DNA of 64,000 nt from assembly GCA_022592435.1 (NCBI GenBank), contig JABYQS010000161.1:17755-81754 (forward strand). The letters run 5' to 3'. Below the pieces are notes generated by a model, which was not told the origin of the DNA, did no database searches, and worked only from the letters and a program-made list of their open reading frames with translations. This DNA comes from Cerioporus squamosus (lineage: Eukaryota > Basidiomycota > Agaricomycetes > Polyporales > Polyporaceae). This document shows, one piece after another, positions 13,006 to 23,611 of the stretch. Within the stretch, counting starts at the first letter, position 1. Every line of letters begins with the position of its first letter. The translations under genes were made by a program, and so were the position numbers.

Positions 13006-14658
13006 GACAAAACAGATTTTGCTGATGCAGAACACTTCGCGGCCCTTGCAGCCACCCTCACGGACACAAGCACCCTCGAACAGGAGATCCGCGGGGCAGA
13101 GCTTCTGGACCCCGAGGTCGTTGAAGCCCTTCGCATCCTCAAGGAAAAGGGTCCGCGCAAGTTGACGAATGGCCTCCTGGAGTGGGAGGTGGTTGACGGA
13201 CTCATCTATCGGCACGGAAAGTTGTACGTCCCTCCAGACGTAAACCTCCGCAGGCGCGTCACCTCCCTCTGCCACGATTCCATCACGGCAGGTCATCCAG
13301 GATGGAACGGCACACTCGAACTGGTAGACCGCCTCTTCTGGTGGCCCCAGCAGGCTGCATTCGTGCATAAGTACGTCGAAGGGTGTGACGTCTGTCAGCG
13401 TCGCAAAGCTCCTTGCCACCCCCATGGAACCCTTCACCCCCACGACGTGCCAGAAGGGCTGTGGCAGACCATGGGTGTCGATCTCATCACCGGGCTTCCC
13501 AAGGTCAAGGGTTACGACGCGATCATCGTCTACACGGACCACTACAGCAAACAGGTCCATGTCCTACCCACGACCACTGATGTCGACGCTGAGGGAGTAG
13601 CGGACATCCACTACCGCGAGATCTTCCGCCTCCATGGTATTCCCGGTAAAGTCGTCTCCGATCAAGGTCCCCAGTTTGCCGCACGTTTCATGAAAGTGCT
13701 CTACCAGAAGCTAGGGATTCAACACGCTCTGACCACAGCCTACCACCCCCAGTCAAACGGACAAACGGAACGCGCGAATCAGGAGGTGGAGAAGCATCTC
13801 CGCCTCTTCACGAACTCACGCCAGGACGATTGGGTCGACCATCTCCCCACTGCCGAATTCGTCCTCAACAACCGCATTTACTCTGCTCATAACATGTCCC
13901 CTTTCGAAGTGGTCTACGGTTACCGCCCAAACTTCACAGTACCCGTCGGCGGTCGCACCCGATTCCCTACCCTGGACCAGCGCCTAGAGACACTGCAAGA
14001 GGTACGACGTGAGGCTGAGGCGGCCCTGCGTATGGAGAAGGTGGCGATGAAGGAACAGTTCGGGCTCGGGAAGCCTAAGCCTCACGAATTCAAGGTGGGC
14101 GACCGTGTCTGGTTGGATGCACGAGACGTCACCATCCATCAGGCCAGTCACAAGCTCGGTCCACGTCGCCTAGGCCCGTATGAAGTCCTCAAACGGACCG
14201 GCGACCTCATGTATCGTCTCTTGCTACCTCCGTTTATGCAGAACCGGCACGACGTGATCCACGTTGACCGTCTCACACCCTGGAAGGGTAACGAGGTCAA
14301 TGGAGAACAACCACCCCCACCAGAACCGGTCGAGGTGGAGGGCGAACTGGAGTACGAGGTTGAGGCAATCCTGGACAGTCGCACTTACCACAATCAGTTC
14401 CAGTACCTGGTCCGCTGGAAGGGATACGGTGAGGGCGATGACAGTTGGGAACCCGCGAAAGGCCTCACCCACTGTCAGGAGCTCATTGATGAGTTCCACC
14501 AGCGTAACCCCAACGCCCCTCAACGCATTGCCTCCACCGTGTTCAACTCGCTACCCTGGCAACCCCTACACAACCTGACCATCACCGAGCCGTCCCCATT
14601 CGAATGGGCCTCTGGACGACACCCGGGCTCTAGGTCCGTCGGGGACCGTCGGACTTAG
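13006..14658 (+). pseudogene. Chromovirus pol fragment: integrase plus chromodomain
   Basis: The frame is open from 13006 to the stop at 14658. The zinc-binding HHCC domain is visible (LCHDSITAGHPGWNG, then CDVCQRRK). The DDE catalytic core follows, with Asp in VDLITGLP, Asp in VVSDQGPQF and Glu in HPQSNGQTERANQEVE. A GPY/F-like region comes next (KLGPRRLGPYEVLKRTG). A chromodomain ends the protein, with YEVEAILDSR and LVRWKGYGEGDDSWEPA. In intact elements integrase inserts the cDNA and the chromodomain steers it to heterochromatin. Here the N-terminal pol domains are missing, so the piece cannot move by itself, although its remaining reading frame looks undamaged. That points to a fairly rec ent loss or to truncation at insertion. 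Confidence 0.92.
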
Positions 14659-14669
14659 GAGGGGGGTAT

Positions 14670-15255
14670 TGTCACGGTCAGTGGACCAGCACCCCTTTTC
14701 GTTTCTTTTCGTTTTCCCTGGAACTTCCACTTTCCCATCTTGATCCCTTTCCTACTTCGTACACATCCCATTTTGGACCCCTTGATCTCATTCTCGCGCC
14801 CATATGCTCTGTTCCCGCGACTGCATGCCTTGTTCTCGCACTTACCATCCCGTTACCATGTGTTTTCCCACCCTTTTGTCTCCCACTCGTACAGCCTTGC
14901 TCCCTTTCCCGCATGAGTCACTTCCACTGGCACGTGATTGTTCAGAGTAGACTAGTATATAAGCCCCTCCCAGCGCTTACCTGGTCCCCATCTCGACCTC
15001 CTGGTCATTGGGACTAGGTGCGCTTTCCCTCATGTACTTCCCCCTGTCTCTGTGCTAATATAACCCTGGTCATTGGGACTAGTCTGTCGCAGTGCGCGTG
15101 AAGACTAGCTATCGACGACTTCGTGCCTCCGAGCCAGTCGTTGCTCTGCCCTCGTCGAGCTTTCTCTCTACTCCCCCCTTTTCAGCTCCTCGCCGCTCGC
15201 CCCTCAGACCGTCACCGATCGACATCTGGTGTCTACGCGCCTAGTCGCCACGACA
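14670..15255 (+). repeat. Chromovirus 3' LTR (586 bp)
   Basis: It starts TGTCACGG just after the polypurine tract AGGAGGGGGG and ends CCACGACA, giving TG..CA ends with imperfect inverted termini. A TATA box, TATATAAG, lies at about 14956. Two copies of GGTCATTGGGACTAG at about 15003 and 15068 lie downstream in the probable R/U5 region. The 5-bp flank GTGCA follows at 15256, but no matching left copy exists because the element is truncated. Confidence 0.85.
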
Positions 15256-16110
15256 GTGCACCATCCCTGTAAGCAGATCAATGATAGTGGTGATCGAGTC
15301 GGACTTACTACCCCGGTTCTTAGATTCTGGGAGCGGACTGACAAAGTCTGTTCCGATCGCTTCCCAAGGCTTGCTAGGGAAGGCTGGGGGCCAGGAGAGG
15401 GTTCAACAACCCGTACGGCTTCCAATTAGAAGGTTTGCTCCACTTGCATGTCTGGCAACTGTCGCAGTATTACTGAACATTCTGCATCATAGTCTTCCAC
15501 CAGACATGGTTGCGCAGCAGGCCCTGAGTCTTGTATGCTCCCAGGTGCACCAGTATCGAGTGCGCGTGAGTTATTACAATCTCCCGCACACTCCGACCAT
15601 TTACCAGGATGTCAGGTAAGCACAGCTGTTCCTGTCCGCGCTTGCGGATGAAGGTCGTCCATCAGACCGACAGAAGTTCTTGTATTCCTTAGGTTTCTCT
15701 GGGATCTTTGCAAAGAAGCGGTCATTGCCATAGCAACCACGCAGTTCCTGCAGCACATCTATGCCCTCCGTATTCTCAGCCAACAACTCAAAAAAGCGGT
15801 CGCCCAGCAATACTGCTGGCGGGGGCGGTAGATCCTCATCGCAAACAGCCGGTTCATGTGCCACTGATGTATCTGCCGCTGCCGCTGACGCTTCACTAGG
15901 TAAATCCTCTGTCGGTTCAGCTGCGCCTGCGGGGCTCGCGCCCTTCCATCCTTCACCATTGACGCGAAGGATGACATGCTTGATGTGCTCCGCAAGCCCA
16001 TGTGACGTCTCAGGACGGCCCGACTCCGCAGGGTAGACTGTCAGTACGACAGATGCATCCGGTAGGATACCCCATCCTTCCCCAGATGCATCTGTCATAC
16101 TTGCATGCAT
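15256..16110 (-). mobile_element. Decayed Ty3/gypsy pol fragment (second family)
   Basis: Reading the minus strand from 16110, an acidic linker (PPPPAVLLGDRFFELLAENT, LQELRGCYGNDRFFAKIPEK) of the type found before integrase in basidiomycete gypsy elements is followed, after frameshifts near 15675, by integrase pieces: AYKTQGLLRNHVWWKTM, YCDSCQTCKWSKPSNWKPYG with the CxxC of the zinc finger, and SKPWEAIGTDFVSPLPESKN with TTIIDLLTGMVH, the start of the catalytic core. Stops interrupt it (one after MMQNVQ). It ends abruptly at 15256, where the chromovirus LTR begins. It is an old dead copy that served as insertion target. Confidence 0.8.
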
Positions 16111-16583
16111 CTGTTGCAGCCGTGCATAACTTGCATAGCACTTACTTTGTTACTTATGCACATCAGTGTTATGATGTTGATGTTACTTACTCCGGCATAT
16201 CCGGTTCTACTTACTGTTTACTTACCCTCACCACTTCATTCGTACTACCTCTCCCTCCCCATCTATTTGTATACTAGACAGCACAAGGCAAAGATGGGTG
16301 ATCACCTCATGAATCAATTAGCTACTCGTATATTCGACAATTGAGCAATAGTATCATGGCATAGAGTCAGCATCCCTTCACCGACTGCCCGACGTTCTGG
16401 TTGCGAGTAAGTACCTCATCGTAATACGCAAAGCAAGTCCGCAGACGTTCAGAAACTAGTCTCCACCGGTCTGCTCCTCGTCATTGGATCCTAGCGAGCG
16501 GCGGACGCATGAAGGCCCTGCCTCAGGTTGCGCCGCTGACAGTTCTTGCTCCTGTGGGCCCTGCTTTGAGCCTACACAGCATG
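16111..16583. other. Intergenic spacer
   Basis: No convincing coding sequence. The stretch may include further remains of the minus-strand gypsy element upstream of 16110, but I cannot align any motif to it. Confidence 0.4.
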
Positions 16584-17547
16584 TCAGTAGTCTAACCTTG
16601 CAGATAGTAGAGAATAGACCTCACGTTCGATGCGAAGCAGCTTGCGCGTGATCTGCAGCGACTCCTCGCTGTTTGCAAGCAGACGAAGGAGAACATCGTC
16701 CATTGTACCCTTGTCATTCTTCGTCTTCTTTGCCTCACGCTTGACAACGTCTGCCTGTCCCGTCTTCTCCACCTTGCGTTTGCATGAGGTCGGCTTCTCG
16801 GTTGATCCACCCACCGACTTGCCGCCTTCAGAGCCCTGGGACTTGCGCGCAGACTTTGCCTTCTCCTTCTCCTTCCCCTTCCCCTTTGCCAGCGCAGGCT
16901 CATCGTCCTCCGCGACCTCGTCCTTCTCCTCGTCCTCCTCCTCCACGTCGTCCTCGCCCTCCACCTCGTTACTGGCCTCCTCGACGACATGGGCAATTGC
17001 CGGAGTGTCGGCCCTGCCGTCCTGCTGCTGCTCTAAGCCGCTGTTCTCCTGAGTAGCTCGAAGGACATCGACAAGTAAGGTCTTCGACTGCTTGCGCTTG
17101 TCCTTCCATTGGAAGCCATCAGGAACTGGCGTGAGATCCAGTTCCCGAGCGATCTTGTACTCGTAGCAAACTGGCTTGCTGCCATATTTAAACGCCTCTA
17201 TTGCTGTTCAGAATGTCAGTGACAGTGCATGAAGTCATACTGTCCGAACTTCGTTGATGATCGCACTCGGCTGCATCCCCAACGAGGCAATGCAGACAGC
17301 GGTACGAGCCTCCGTTGTGCAGGATGCAGTTGTGGCCCGCCAGGACGCAAGTCTTGCACAGCTTCCTATGCACAAGTGTAATGCGTTCAAGCCACAGCAC
17401 AAGGTCCTCGATGTGCTCCACCCGAAGCAGGGCTGGGAATAGGGCAACATCGATGCCCTTCTTGTACGTGGCTTCAACCGCCTCATTCAGAGTTGGATGG
17501 TAATTATTGCAGAGAAGGCGGCCGCACACAATGATTCGAGGAGGCAT
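16584..17547 (-). CDS. Small double-CxxC protein with acidic/basic tail (309 aa, 2 exons)
   Basis: Exon 1 runs 17547-17241 and exon 2 from about 17206 to 16584, joined across a very short GTATGA..AG intron (about 35-41 nt; two acceptors 6 nt apart keep frame). Residues of about 70-105 hold CKTCVLAGHNC and YRCLHCLVGDAAEC, two C-x2-C-x5/6-C half-sites that could bind zinc. Before it lies MPPRIIVCGRLLCNNYHPT. The C-terminal half has an acidic run (EGEDDVEEEDEEKDEVAEDD) followed by a Lys-rich stretch (KGKGKEKEKAKSARKSQ) and a Leu-rich helix. I do not recognise the family. The same double-CxxC arrangement occurs in the gene at 37237. Nuclear location is likely from composition only. Confidence 0.6.
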
Positions 17548-18143
17548 GTTTCGGAACAGATGTAAGAAGCAGAGATGTCGGTGGGCGGATGGTGTGGGGG
17601 AATACGAGGCTAGTCTAGGATGCAAAGGTGGATGAGCAGTATTTGACTATTTTACAGCCATGCTGCGGTAATGTGTCGAAATTGCCGTCAGGGCAGAGTC
17701 TGTGGCGGCGGCGCCCCAATAGCTACTGTATGCAGAGTGATGCGTTGGGGTACCAGAGCATGCTTCGTGCGGATGCTGCTGCAGTGGTGTTCAAACCCTT
17801 CACATACGGGTTGCCTGTTCGTACACCGGTCCAGCCCCATCATACTCCATGTTGAAGGACAGCGATTCTCGATGCGCTCTCTGTGGCGCGTTCGCGGCGT
17901 GTCCACTGCGCGCTCACAGTAGGGGAGGGGGGAAGACTTGTGAGGCTAGAACTAAAGGTGGTATCGTCAGTAGAGACTACTGAGGGATGGTACTCACCTG
18001 GTACCGTGTCCTGCTCTTGAGACAATGCTCCGTTACGTCCACCACGAACTCAGGGTAAAGAGACACAGGAAGGTAATGTGGCATGGAGCCCAGAAAGGGA
18101 AACTTGAAAGGTACGTGCCCGTTACACCAACAAGCTGCCTTAG

Positions 18144-19275
18144 ATGGTGTGGCTGTGCCCCAGTGCACGGACCAAGCGCCACATGATTGCTCTTGACTTC
18201 GTACCACATCGCGCCCTGGACGACTTCACTCCCCCTGACCTGCATGCACAATGTCGCGCAGAGTCTGCCAATCTTGTCAGAGCCCATGCCCAGCTTGCGG
18301 AATCACTGGCGATTCACAGACAGACTGTCGAGCTTGAGTCTGCTCGGAAGGAGCGTGAGATCGTGCGTCTGCAGGCAGAGTTAGAGGATGCCAATGCAAA
18401 GAACCAGGTTCTTCAGGTACAATTGAGCCAGGAAGTTGCTGCGTGCGTTGCATGCAACCTTGAAGTCTCTGCGTTGAAAGAGGCCCGCAAGCTCAACGAA
18501 GAAGCACATGTCCAAGAGGTGACAGTGCTCAGCAGTGCCCATGTCGCACAGGTCGCTAAAGAGCGTGCTCTGATTGAAGCCGCACACAAAGAGGCCCTCG
18601 ATTCCCATAAGCGCACTTGGTTGCGCGATACCTGCGACTTCGCAAAGAAGACCTCGTCCTTCTGCACGCAGCTCAGTGCTGCTCAGCAGGCTGCCACGGC
18701 GCCAAGTGCTCAACTTGCAGTGCGATCTTTTCCCGCTTCTCTTGTGTGCAACTACTAACAGTAACAACTACATGTAGACGCTCCAGCAGACAGAGGTATG
18801 GCATGACATTGAAACACAGTCTTTGCTTCGAATAGCTAATATACTTGTTCCCAGCGACAACTTCGTCAGCAGGTGGACGACATACAACAAGCATTGAGAT
18901 GTAGCATCTGCACCCGGTTGGACAGGCCACAAGCGTGTACGTCCCCTGTGCGCTAAGCAGCACAGGTATACATGCTGACGTTGGTTTTGCAGGTACCCTC
19001 TGTGCTGCTTGGCAACTGTGTGCGCTGACTGCGGACGGAACTGGCGGGATAAACAGCCAGCATCCTTGGTTCAAGTCACGGACAACGCGGACACAGACAA
19101 TGCGGCGAGCGCGAACATCCCGCTGAATGTCGAGGACAACACGAACCATAACGAGCAGCGCCCGACAGTGTATACCCTCAACGAGAGCGTGATTTGCATG
19201 TTTTGCCGCAGACAGGTGGACGAGACCCACCCGCGTCCTGTCCCAACTCTCGTACAGATTGCGAATCTACTTTGA
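18144..19275 (+). CDS. Coiled-coil protein with RING-like finger lacking its histidine (about 318 aa, 4 exons)
   Basis: Exons 18144-18719, 18778-18795 (only 18 nt), 18855-18934 and 18993-19275 keep frame. Residues of about 30-190 are a long heptad-type coiled coil rich in Glu, Ala, Lys and Gln. The C-terminal finger is CSIC..(12 residues)..C-L-A-T-V-C-A-D-C, then a later CMFC pair. Aligned with the paralogue at 19670, spacing is identical (C-x2-C-x12-C-x-H/A-x2-C-x2-C), but the fourth ligand is Ala instead of His. RING proteins are usually E3 ubiquitin ligases. With one ligand missing this one may not fold normally or may act as a scaffold. The start could be ATG 18144 or ATG 18183. The donor at 18935 (GTGTAC) is weak but the only one giving the RING frame. 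Confidence 0.65.
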
Positions 19276-19669
19276 CTGGAGAGCGCAGTCTCACGGACAT
19301 TTGCTGTACAACATGATGCAATACTCGACGCACCGTTCTGTAGCTTGCTTTCACGGTCTTGATACATTAATGCATGAAATATATACCGATGACCTCCTCT
19401 CACAGTGGTGCGAACATCAGTTAGAAACGAATAAGGACTGATTAAGTACGATAATAGTGTCAGAGACTCGACAGGTAAGCACCGAGTAAGTAACAAGCAT
19501 TAAGTAGTCTACTTATCCTGGCTGTGTAATCGTCTCTGCCTTTGAGCGCTTCGTCCTTGGCCTCTTCTCCTTCGTACCGCCACATCCCCTGCCCTTCCTT
19601 GTGCTTCGCTTCACATCTGTACGGTAGCTCTGCAAAGACGCTATACGCTTGCAGCGACATTCTCTCAGA

Positions 19670-21102
19670 ATGCAGAACACTGACGACCAACCGGGCACGC
19701 TTGCGCACTCAATTATTCCTGCTTCGGTTCCTCCTCCCCTCGACCTGCCTCCACCTTCGGGACTTCCACCTTGCAGTGCTACAGCTGTCTCGTCATCTGC
19801 TGATGAGTGCGCTTCAACTACTATGGCTACCCCAGTTGCACAGGTAACACTTCCATTCCGTCTGGTGTTCAGGCTTTGTAGTATAGACAATATGTATTTA
19901 AGCTCACACCTTCAATGACAAGCAGGTGCATGACGGTGCCCCTTCCAGAACGTATGATCTGTATCTTCCACCCCGCCCAAACTCGTACAGGGCTTGCTTC
20001 CCAACTTCAGGTGTTCACTTTGACTATGGCGCATCACAGGTGAGTACGGATAGCCATTGCTGTCCTGTGTGGTCCGTTCACATGACATCAGTCATCGGAC
20101 GACTTGCAGCGGTCGGCAATCACCACCATTGAGCACATCAAGTTGCATGAGAGGGGCATCTACATTGGTAGCCTCGAGCAGTGGGATTGGATGAGCGCCG
20201 AGCACATCGAGCTACTCCGGCAGCAGGTGCAGGATCGCGAAGCAAGACTCTCCTCTGCGATGCATGAATTGCAGCTTGCCGAGGCTTGTATCCTGAAGAT
20301 GAGGGCCTCCACCAACGAAGACAAGAAGGCTCTTGCGGAGGCCGGCCAGGTGGTGGAGAGACAGTGTTTAGAACTTCAGCAGGGGCAAGTCAAGCTGCAG
20401 TGTGCCACGTCGGAGTTGGCACGGCAAGCGGGCGCATTCCACAAGTACACGGAAGCCTCCAAACATGTCTGTGAGGACCACCTCATCATCCAAAACAAGC
20501 TCTACCGGCGCGAGAAGGACTATGATCGGGTCGAGGAGGAACTCCGTGCTGCCAAATGCGCACTTGCCGAGGAGCGGCAACGACATCTTGAGGAAATCGA
20601 GGTGAGCTCCCAGCTCATTGCGCCTGTACGTCTAACAATATCTGCTTGTAGCACGCGACGCAGCACTCAGTGGGTACCAACTTTGCATCCACGATGGCGA
20701 TACTTTGAGGTTGATGCATGCCTAGAGCAACCTCGAGAACAAGCTCACTGTCGCTCGTAGCGAAATTACCGCCATCAGGGACGAATTGGCTTGTAAGATC
20801 TGTGGCAGTTTCACGCTGGCCACGCACGCGTACATTGTTTTCACGCCGTACCCCAATTGACTCGCTGACCGAGCATATTCAGGTATACCTGCATGCATAT
20901 GAATTGCCTCGAGTGTTCCGAAAAGTGGCTCAAGCAACAGAAGGACAACTATAATGCTGCGCGAGTACGAGATCCGTATCTGAGAGCCAAGGACTGGTAT
21001 TACTGCCCAATCTGCAGGGAAAAGCCTGGTGGCGCTGTCACTGCCAAGCCAGTCCCGGTTCTGCGAACTCTCGAAGAACACCTTATGGCCTTCCCTGAGT
21101 AG
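19670..21102 (+). CDS. Coiled-coil RING-HC protein (373 aa, 6 exons)
   Basis: Exons 19670-19843, 19926-20039, 20110-20601, 20652-20669 (18 nt), 20726-20829 and 20883-21102 all join in frame. The N-terminal 100 residues are Pro/Ser-rich. Residues of about 110-270 form a coiled coil (ELLRQQVQDREARLSSAMHE and onward). The C-terminus is a full C3HC4 RING: CKIC-x12-C-M-H-M-N-C-L-E-C, then YYCPIC 29 residues on. By family knowledge this is a candidate E3 ubiquitin ligase. Gene layout (coiled coil, then an 18-nt exon, then a RING split by a phase-2 intron at the same place) is the same as in the neighbour at 18144, so the two are tandem duplicates. Nothing suggests inactivation. Confidence 0.75.
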
Positions 21103-22018
21103 ATTTCATGTGTATGTCACAAAATGCGACCTATCTAGCACTTATCTGGTGGATAATGGACCTATCATTGGTTATTAGGAGTTATTAGGAGTTATCAGTA
21201 GCTTATCAGCGAGTTATCGCTATTTTGATCATTTACTATCTTATTTTGGGATATTCTTTCTCATAGCTTAGTTCCATGGAACATTCTCTTTCCAGGTCTT
21301 TCCAGAACTTGTCTAGATCTCTGTTCTGGACTGTTCTATGTCTAGAACAGTCCAGGGCCTGCCTAGATGATAGAATGTTCTAGATATATGCCTAGTAATG
21401 TAGTGTACGCTATTGGTCCACTGTCTGCTGCTGAGTAATGGGCTTTGCTCAGCAGCATGACTCACTATTACTCATTCTTACTCAGCTAGTCATGTGATAG
21501 CTTAGAGTACCAGGGGTCTTCCCCAGTCCCAGGGGGGCTGGGCTGCATGTATATAAACCACCAGCCTGAGGCCTGCATCCTCAGACTTATCCACTTATTG
21601 TCTTAGCTCATCTAACTCTTCACCTCACACATCAAGTCCCCACCTTACTACCCTAATCAGTGAGTATTCAGTTTGGGCTTACTGTTATAGCCTCACACCT
21701 TGCATATGTCCTGGAATGAGTATCCTTTCAGCTCAGCTTGGCTGAAATCTCTCCGCATCTCCTGCTGTTTTATGCTGAGCCACTTCCGCCTGTCCTCAAT
21801 GTCGTCGATGGCAAGATAGGCTGGAAGTCCCTCAACCAGGCAGGCGTAGATGGCCAGATGGAAGGGGTAGTGCAGGAGTATGTAACTTGGGGGAGACCCG
21901 TCACCGGAGTATCCCGGCGTCTACTGACTCGTAGGACGTACGTCCCCACAGTAAGTACTACCGTGGCTCACGCTGCAGTACTTTCCTGATGGTATTCTAC
22001 TTATTTGATACATCCCAC
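21103..22018 (+). other. AT-rich LTR-like segment followed by a short gag-like frame
   Basis: 21110-21700 is richer in A and T than its surroundings. It contains repeated GTTATTAGGA units (21170-21190), inverted TCTAGAACAGTCCAGG motifs (about 21320-21360) and a TATA box ATATAAACC at about 21550 with a downstream leader, which together resemble a retroelement LTR. A frame of 83 codons from 21738 (AEPLPPVLNVVDGKIGWKSL) could be the start of a gag protein. I could not find matching TG..CA ends with target duplication, so the assignment is tentative. Confidence 0.3.
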
Positions 22019-23611
22019 TCACACCCCAACCATCTCGCAGTCCGAGCCTCCGTCGCGCTCATCCATCGATGACGACTTGATGCCTGCCATCCATCCAGTC
22101 CCTCGCCGGGGCCACCCGCGTCTCCCTGTCTCCTGACACCTGGCAATGAACCAAGGTACTTTCCCCGTCCCTTCGCACATGCACATGGGAAGCTCGACGT
22201 ACTCGTGCAGGTTCCTGGCCCCTTCCACCTCTTGCTTCTTGAGTATCAGTCCTTCACCGGGGTGCAGACGGATGTCTCCTCTCGGCATTGGGATCCACTG
22301 GTCCAACAAGAAGTCGTACATGTCCACGCACAGTGTCAAGGACTGCAAGTGCGTCTCCAGCCCGAGAGCCTTGAGGACGACCGGGTGCCATGCATTAAAC
22401 AATGCACCGTGCTCCAAGGCAGCTACAATCACCTCCACATGTTTAGGCTCTGAGCCGGCCTGCCGCTTGTTAACCCTGATATTCTCGCTCCATTGCCGTC
22501 TGAGCCATGTACCACGTAATAGACATACACCACTATCACCTTGTCGGGGACCGCCCCTTGCTGTTCCGCGCATACTACGTCGTTCTAGTGCTGCAGGGTC
22601 GGGTCCCATGACCGGAAAATGACTGGAACCTGACCCGACCTGAGCAAAAATGACTGGACCATAACCACAAAGGTAGCAGTCAGGTCGCCAGTCAGGTCGT
22701 GGTCATTATTTTTCAACCAATATCTATGACTGGACATGACTGATGATGACCAGTCATGACCAGTCTTTTTTGCCCTACCAGTGACCTGGTTATAGGTGCC
22801 TTTGACTGGTAATGACCGGTCATAACCAGTTAAAATCAGTCCCGACTAAGCTATACCAGGTGAGAGCACATATATTGTATAGCCCTTTGGACTTTAAGTC
22901 ATCAAGATGATCATTTAGAGAGTATCTTAGGCTTGTATAAGGCTATTCACCTCTTGATCATGACTTCTCCAACCTTCTTGGGTAGTTATGACTGGTCTTA
23001 AGTGGTTATAACTGATCATCAGTTTTGACCGGTCAAAACTGTAACTTGACTGCAGTTAGGTCAGGTCGTACCGTTGTACTACTTCCAGTCCAGTCATAAG
23101 ACTGAAGGACCGGTCATGTCCAGTCGTAGGTCAGGTCATGGCTCTGGATGGCCAATAACCTGACCCGACCCGACCCTGCAGCACTACGTCGTTCAGTCGC
23201 ATGGCCCTCTTCAGACACCACGCCGGGAAGCCGGGATCCTTGTGGACAGGTGGGGTATGCACTGCCAACTCTGTCAAGAAGGCGGCCTGCGCATGGGAGC
23301 TGAGCTGGAGGGGAAGCAGGTGCTCGTGGCCCCGCACTTTTGGCCGGTCTCGGAGACCCCCTTGCACTGTCCTATCATTGAAGATTTTGCTGCCAACATG
23401 GTACACAGGGACGCACCTTCTGGATGACTAGGATTACGTTGTTCCCATTGCCCCCGCCCAGCTTCAAAGCGACGGTGTGGCCGGCTCCGAGGGGACAGGC
23501 CCCCAGGATCTCCTGACAAGTCTTCACGTCCGGCAGGTACTTCCACATGAGTGCTTTGACGCATGGGTCTGAGTCGATGTCTGCGGTCGTGGATGGGGAG
23601 AGGTCGCTCAT
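22019..23611 (-). pseudogene. Unknown mushroom-specific gene, split by a MITE
   Basis: The probable start is the ATG at 23611 (MSDLSPSTTADIDSDPC). A first exon to 23417 ends at GTGCGT, and a second exon opens at 23366 (CKGVSETGQKC). A later part near 23200 (AWCLKRAMRLNDVV) runs into a 601-bp insertion at 22586-23186. It continues beyond it as VPDKVIVVYVYY, then VEVIVAALEHGALFNAWHPV, ALGLETHLQSLTLCVDMYDF and GEGLILKKQEVEGARNLHEY. That last segment lines up with the neighbouring gene (HAHLVTVSIKQEGLLEPLGM, LLEGQGIIFQRN, DLDYYVQ), so the two genes are paralogues. Function unknown. I recall the family as repeated in Agaricomycetes. Some internal frame joins remain unresolved, so other lesions are possible. 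Confidence 0.5.
22586..23186. mobile_element. 601-bp hAT-type MITE with perfect 8-bp target duplication
   Basis: The termini are exact 20-bp inverted repeats starting TAGTGCTGCAGGG and ending CCCTGCAGCACTA. The element is flanked by CGTCGTTC at 22578-22585 and again at 23187-23194. An 8-bp duplication and TAGTG..CACTA ends are typical of hAT transposons. There is no coding capacity. The interior is dominated by short motifs of the type TGACTGGTCAT and GACCGGTCA in both orientations, presumably subterminal binding sites. It needs a transposase supplied elsewhere. Confidence 0.93.

Larger units (their letters stand above)
13006..15255 (+). mobile_element. 5'-truncated Ty3/gypsy chromovirus with 3' LTR
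   Basis: The element holds only the end of pol (integrase and chromodomain), a polypurine tract at about 14657-14668 and one LTR (14670-15255). Gag, protease, reverse transcriptase and RNase H are absent, so it is a 5'-truncated, non-autonomous copy. The right boundary is firm: the LTR ends in ACA at 15255 and the next base resumes the integrase frame of a different, minus-strand element. The left edge near 13003 is ragged, with no LTR, target duplication or primer-binding site. Confidence 0.88.

Noticed and set aside
12967..13560. 197-codon minus-strand frame over the chromovirus
   Set aside because: It is antisense to the integrase, which has full HHCC and DDE motifs.
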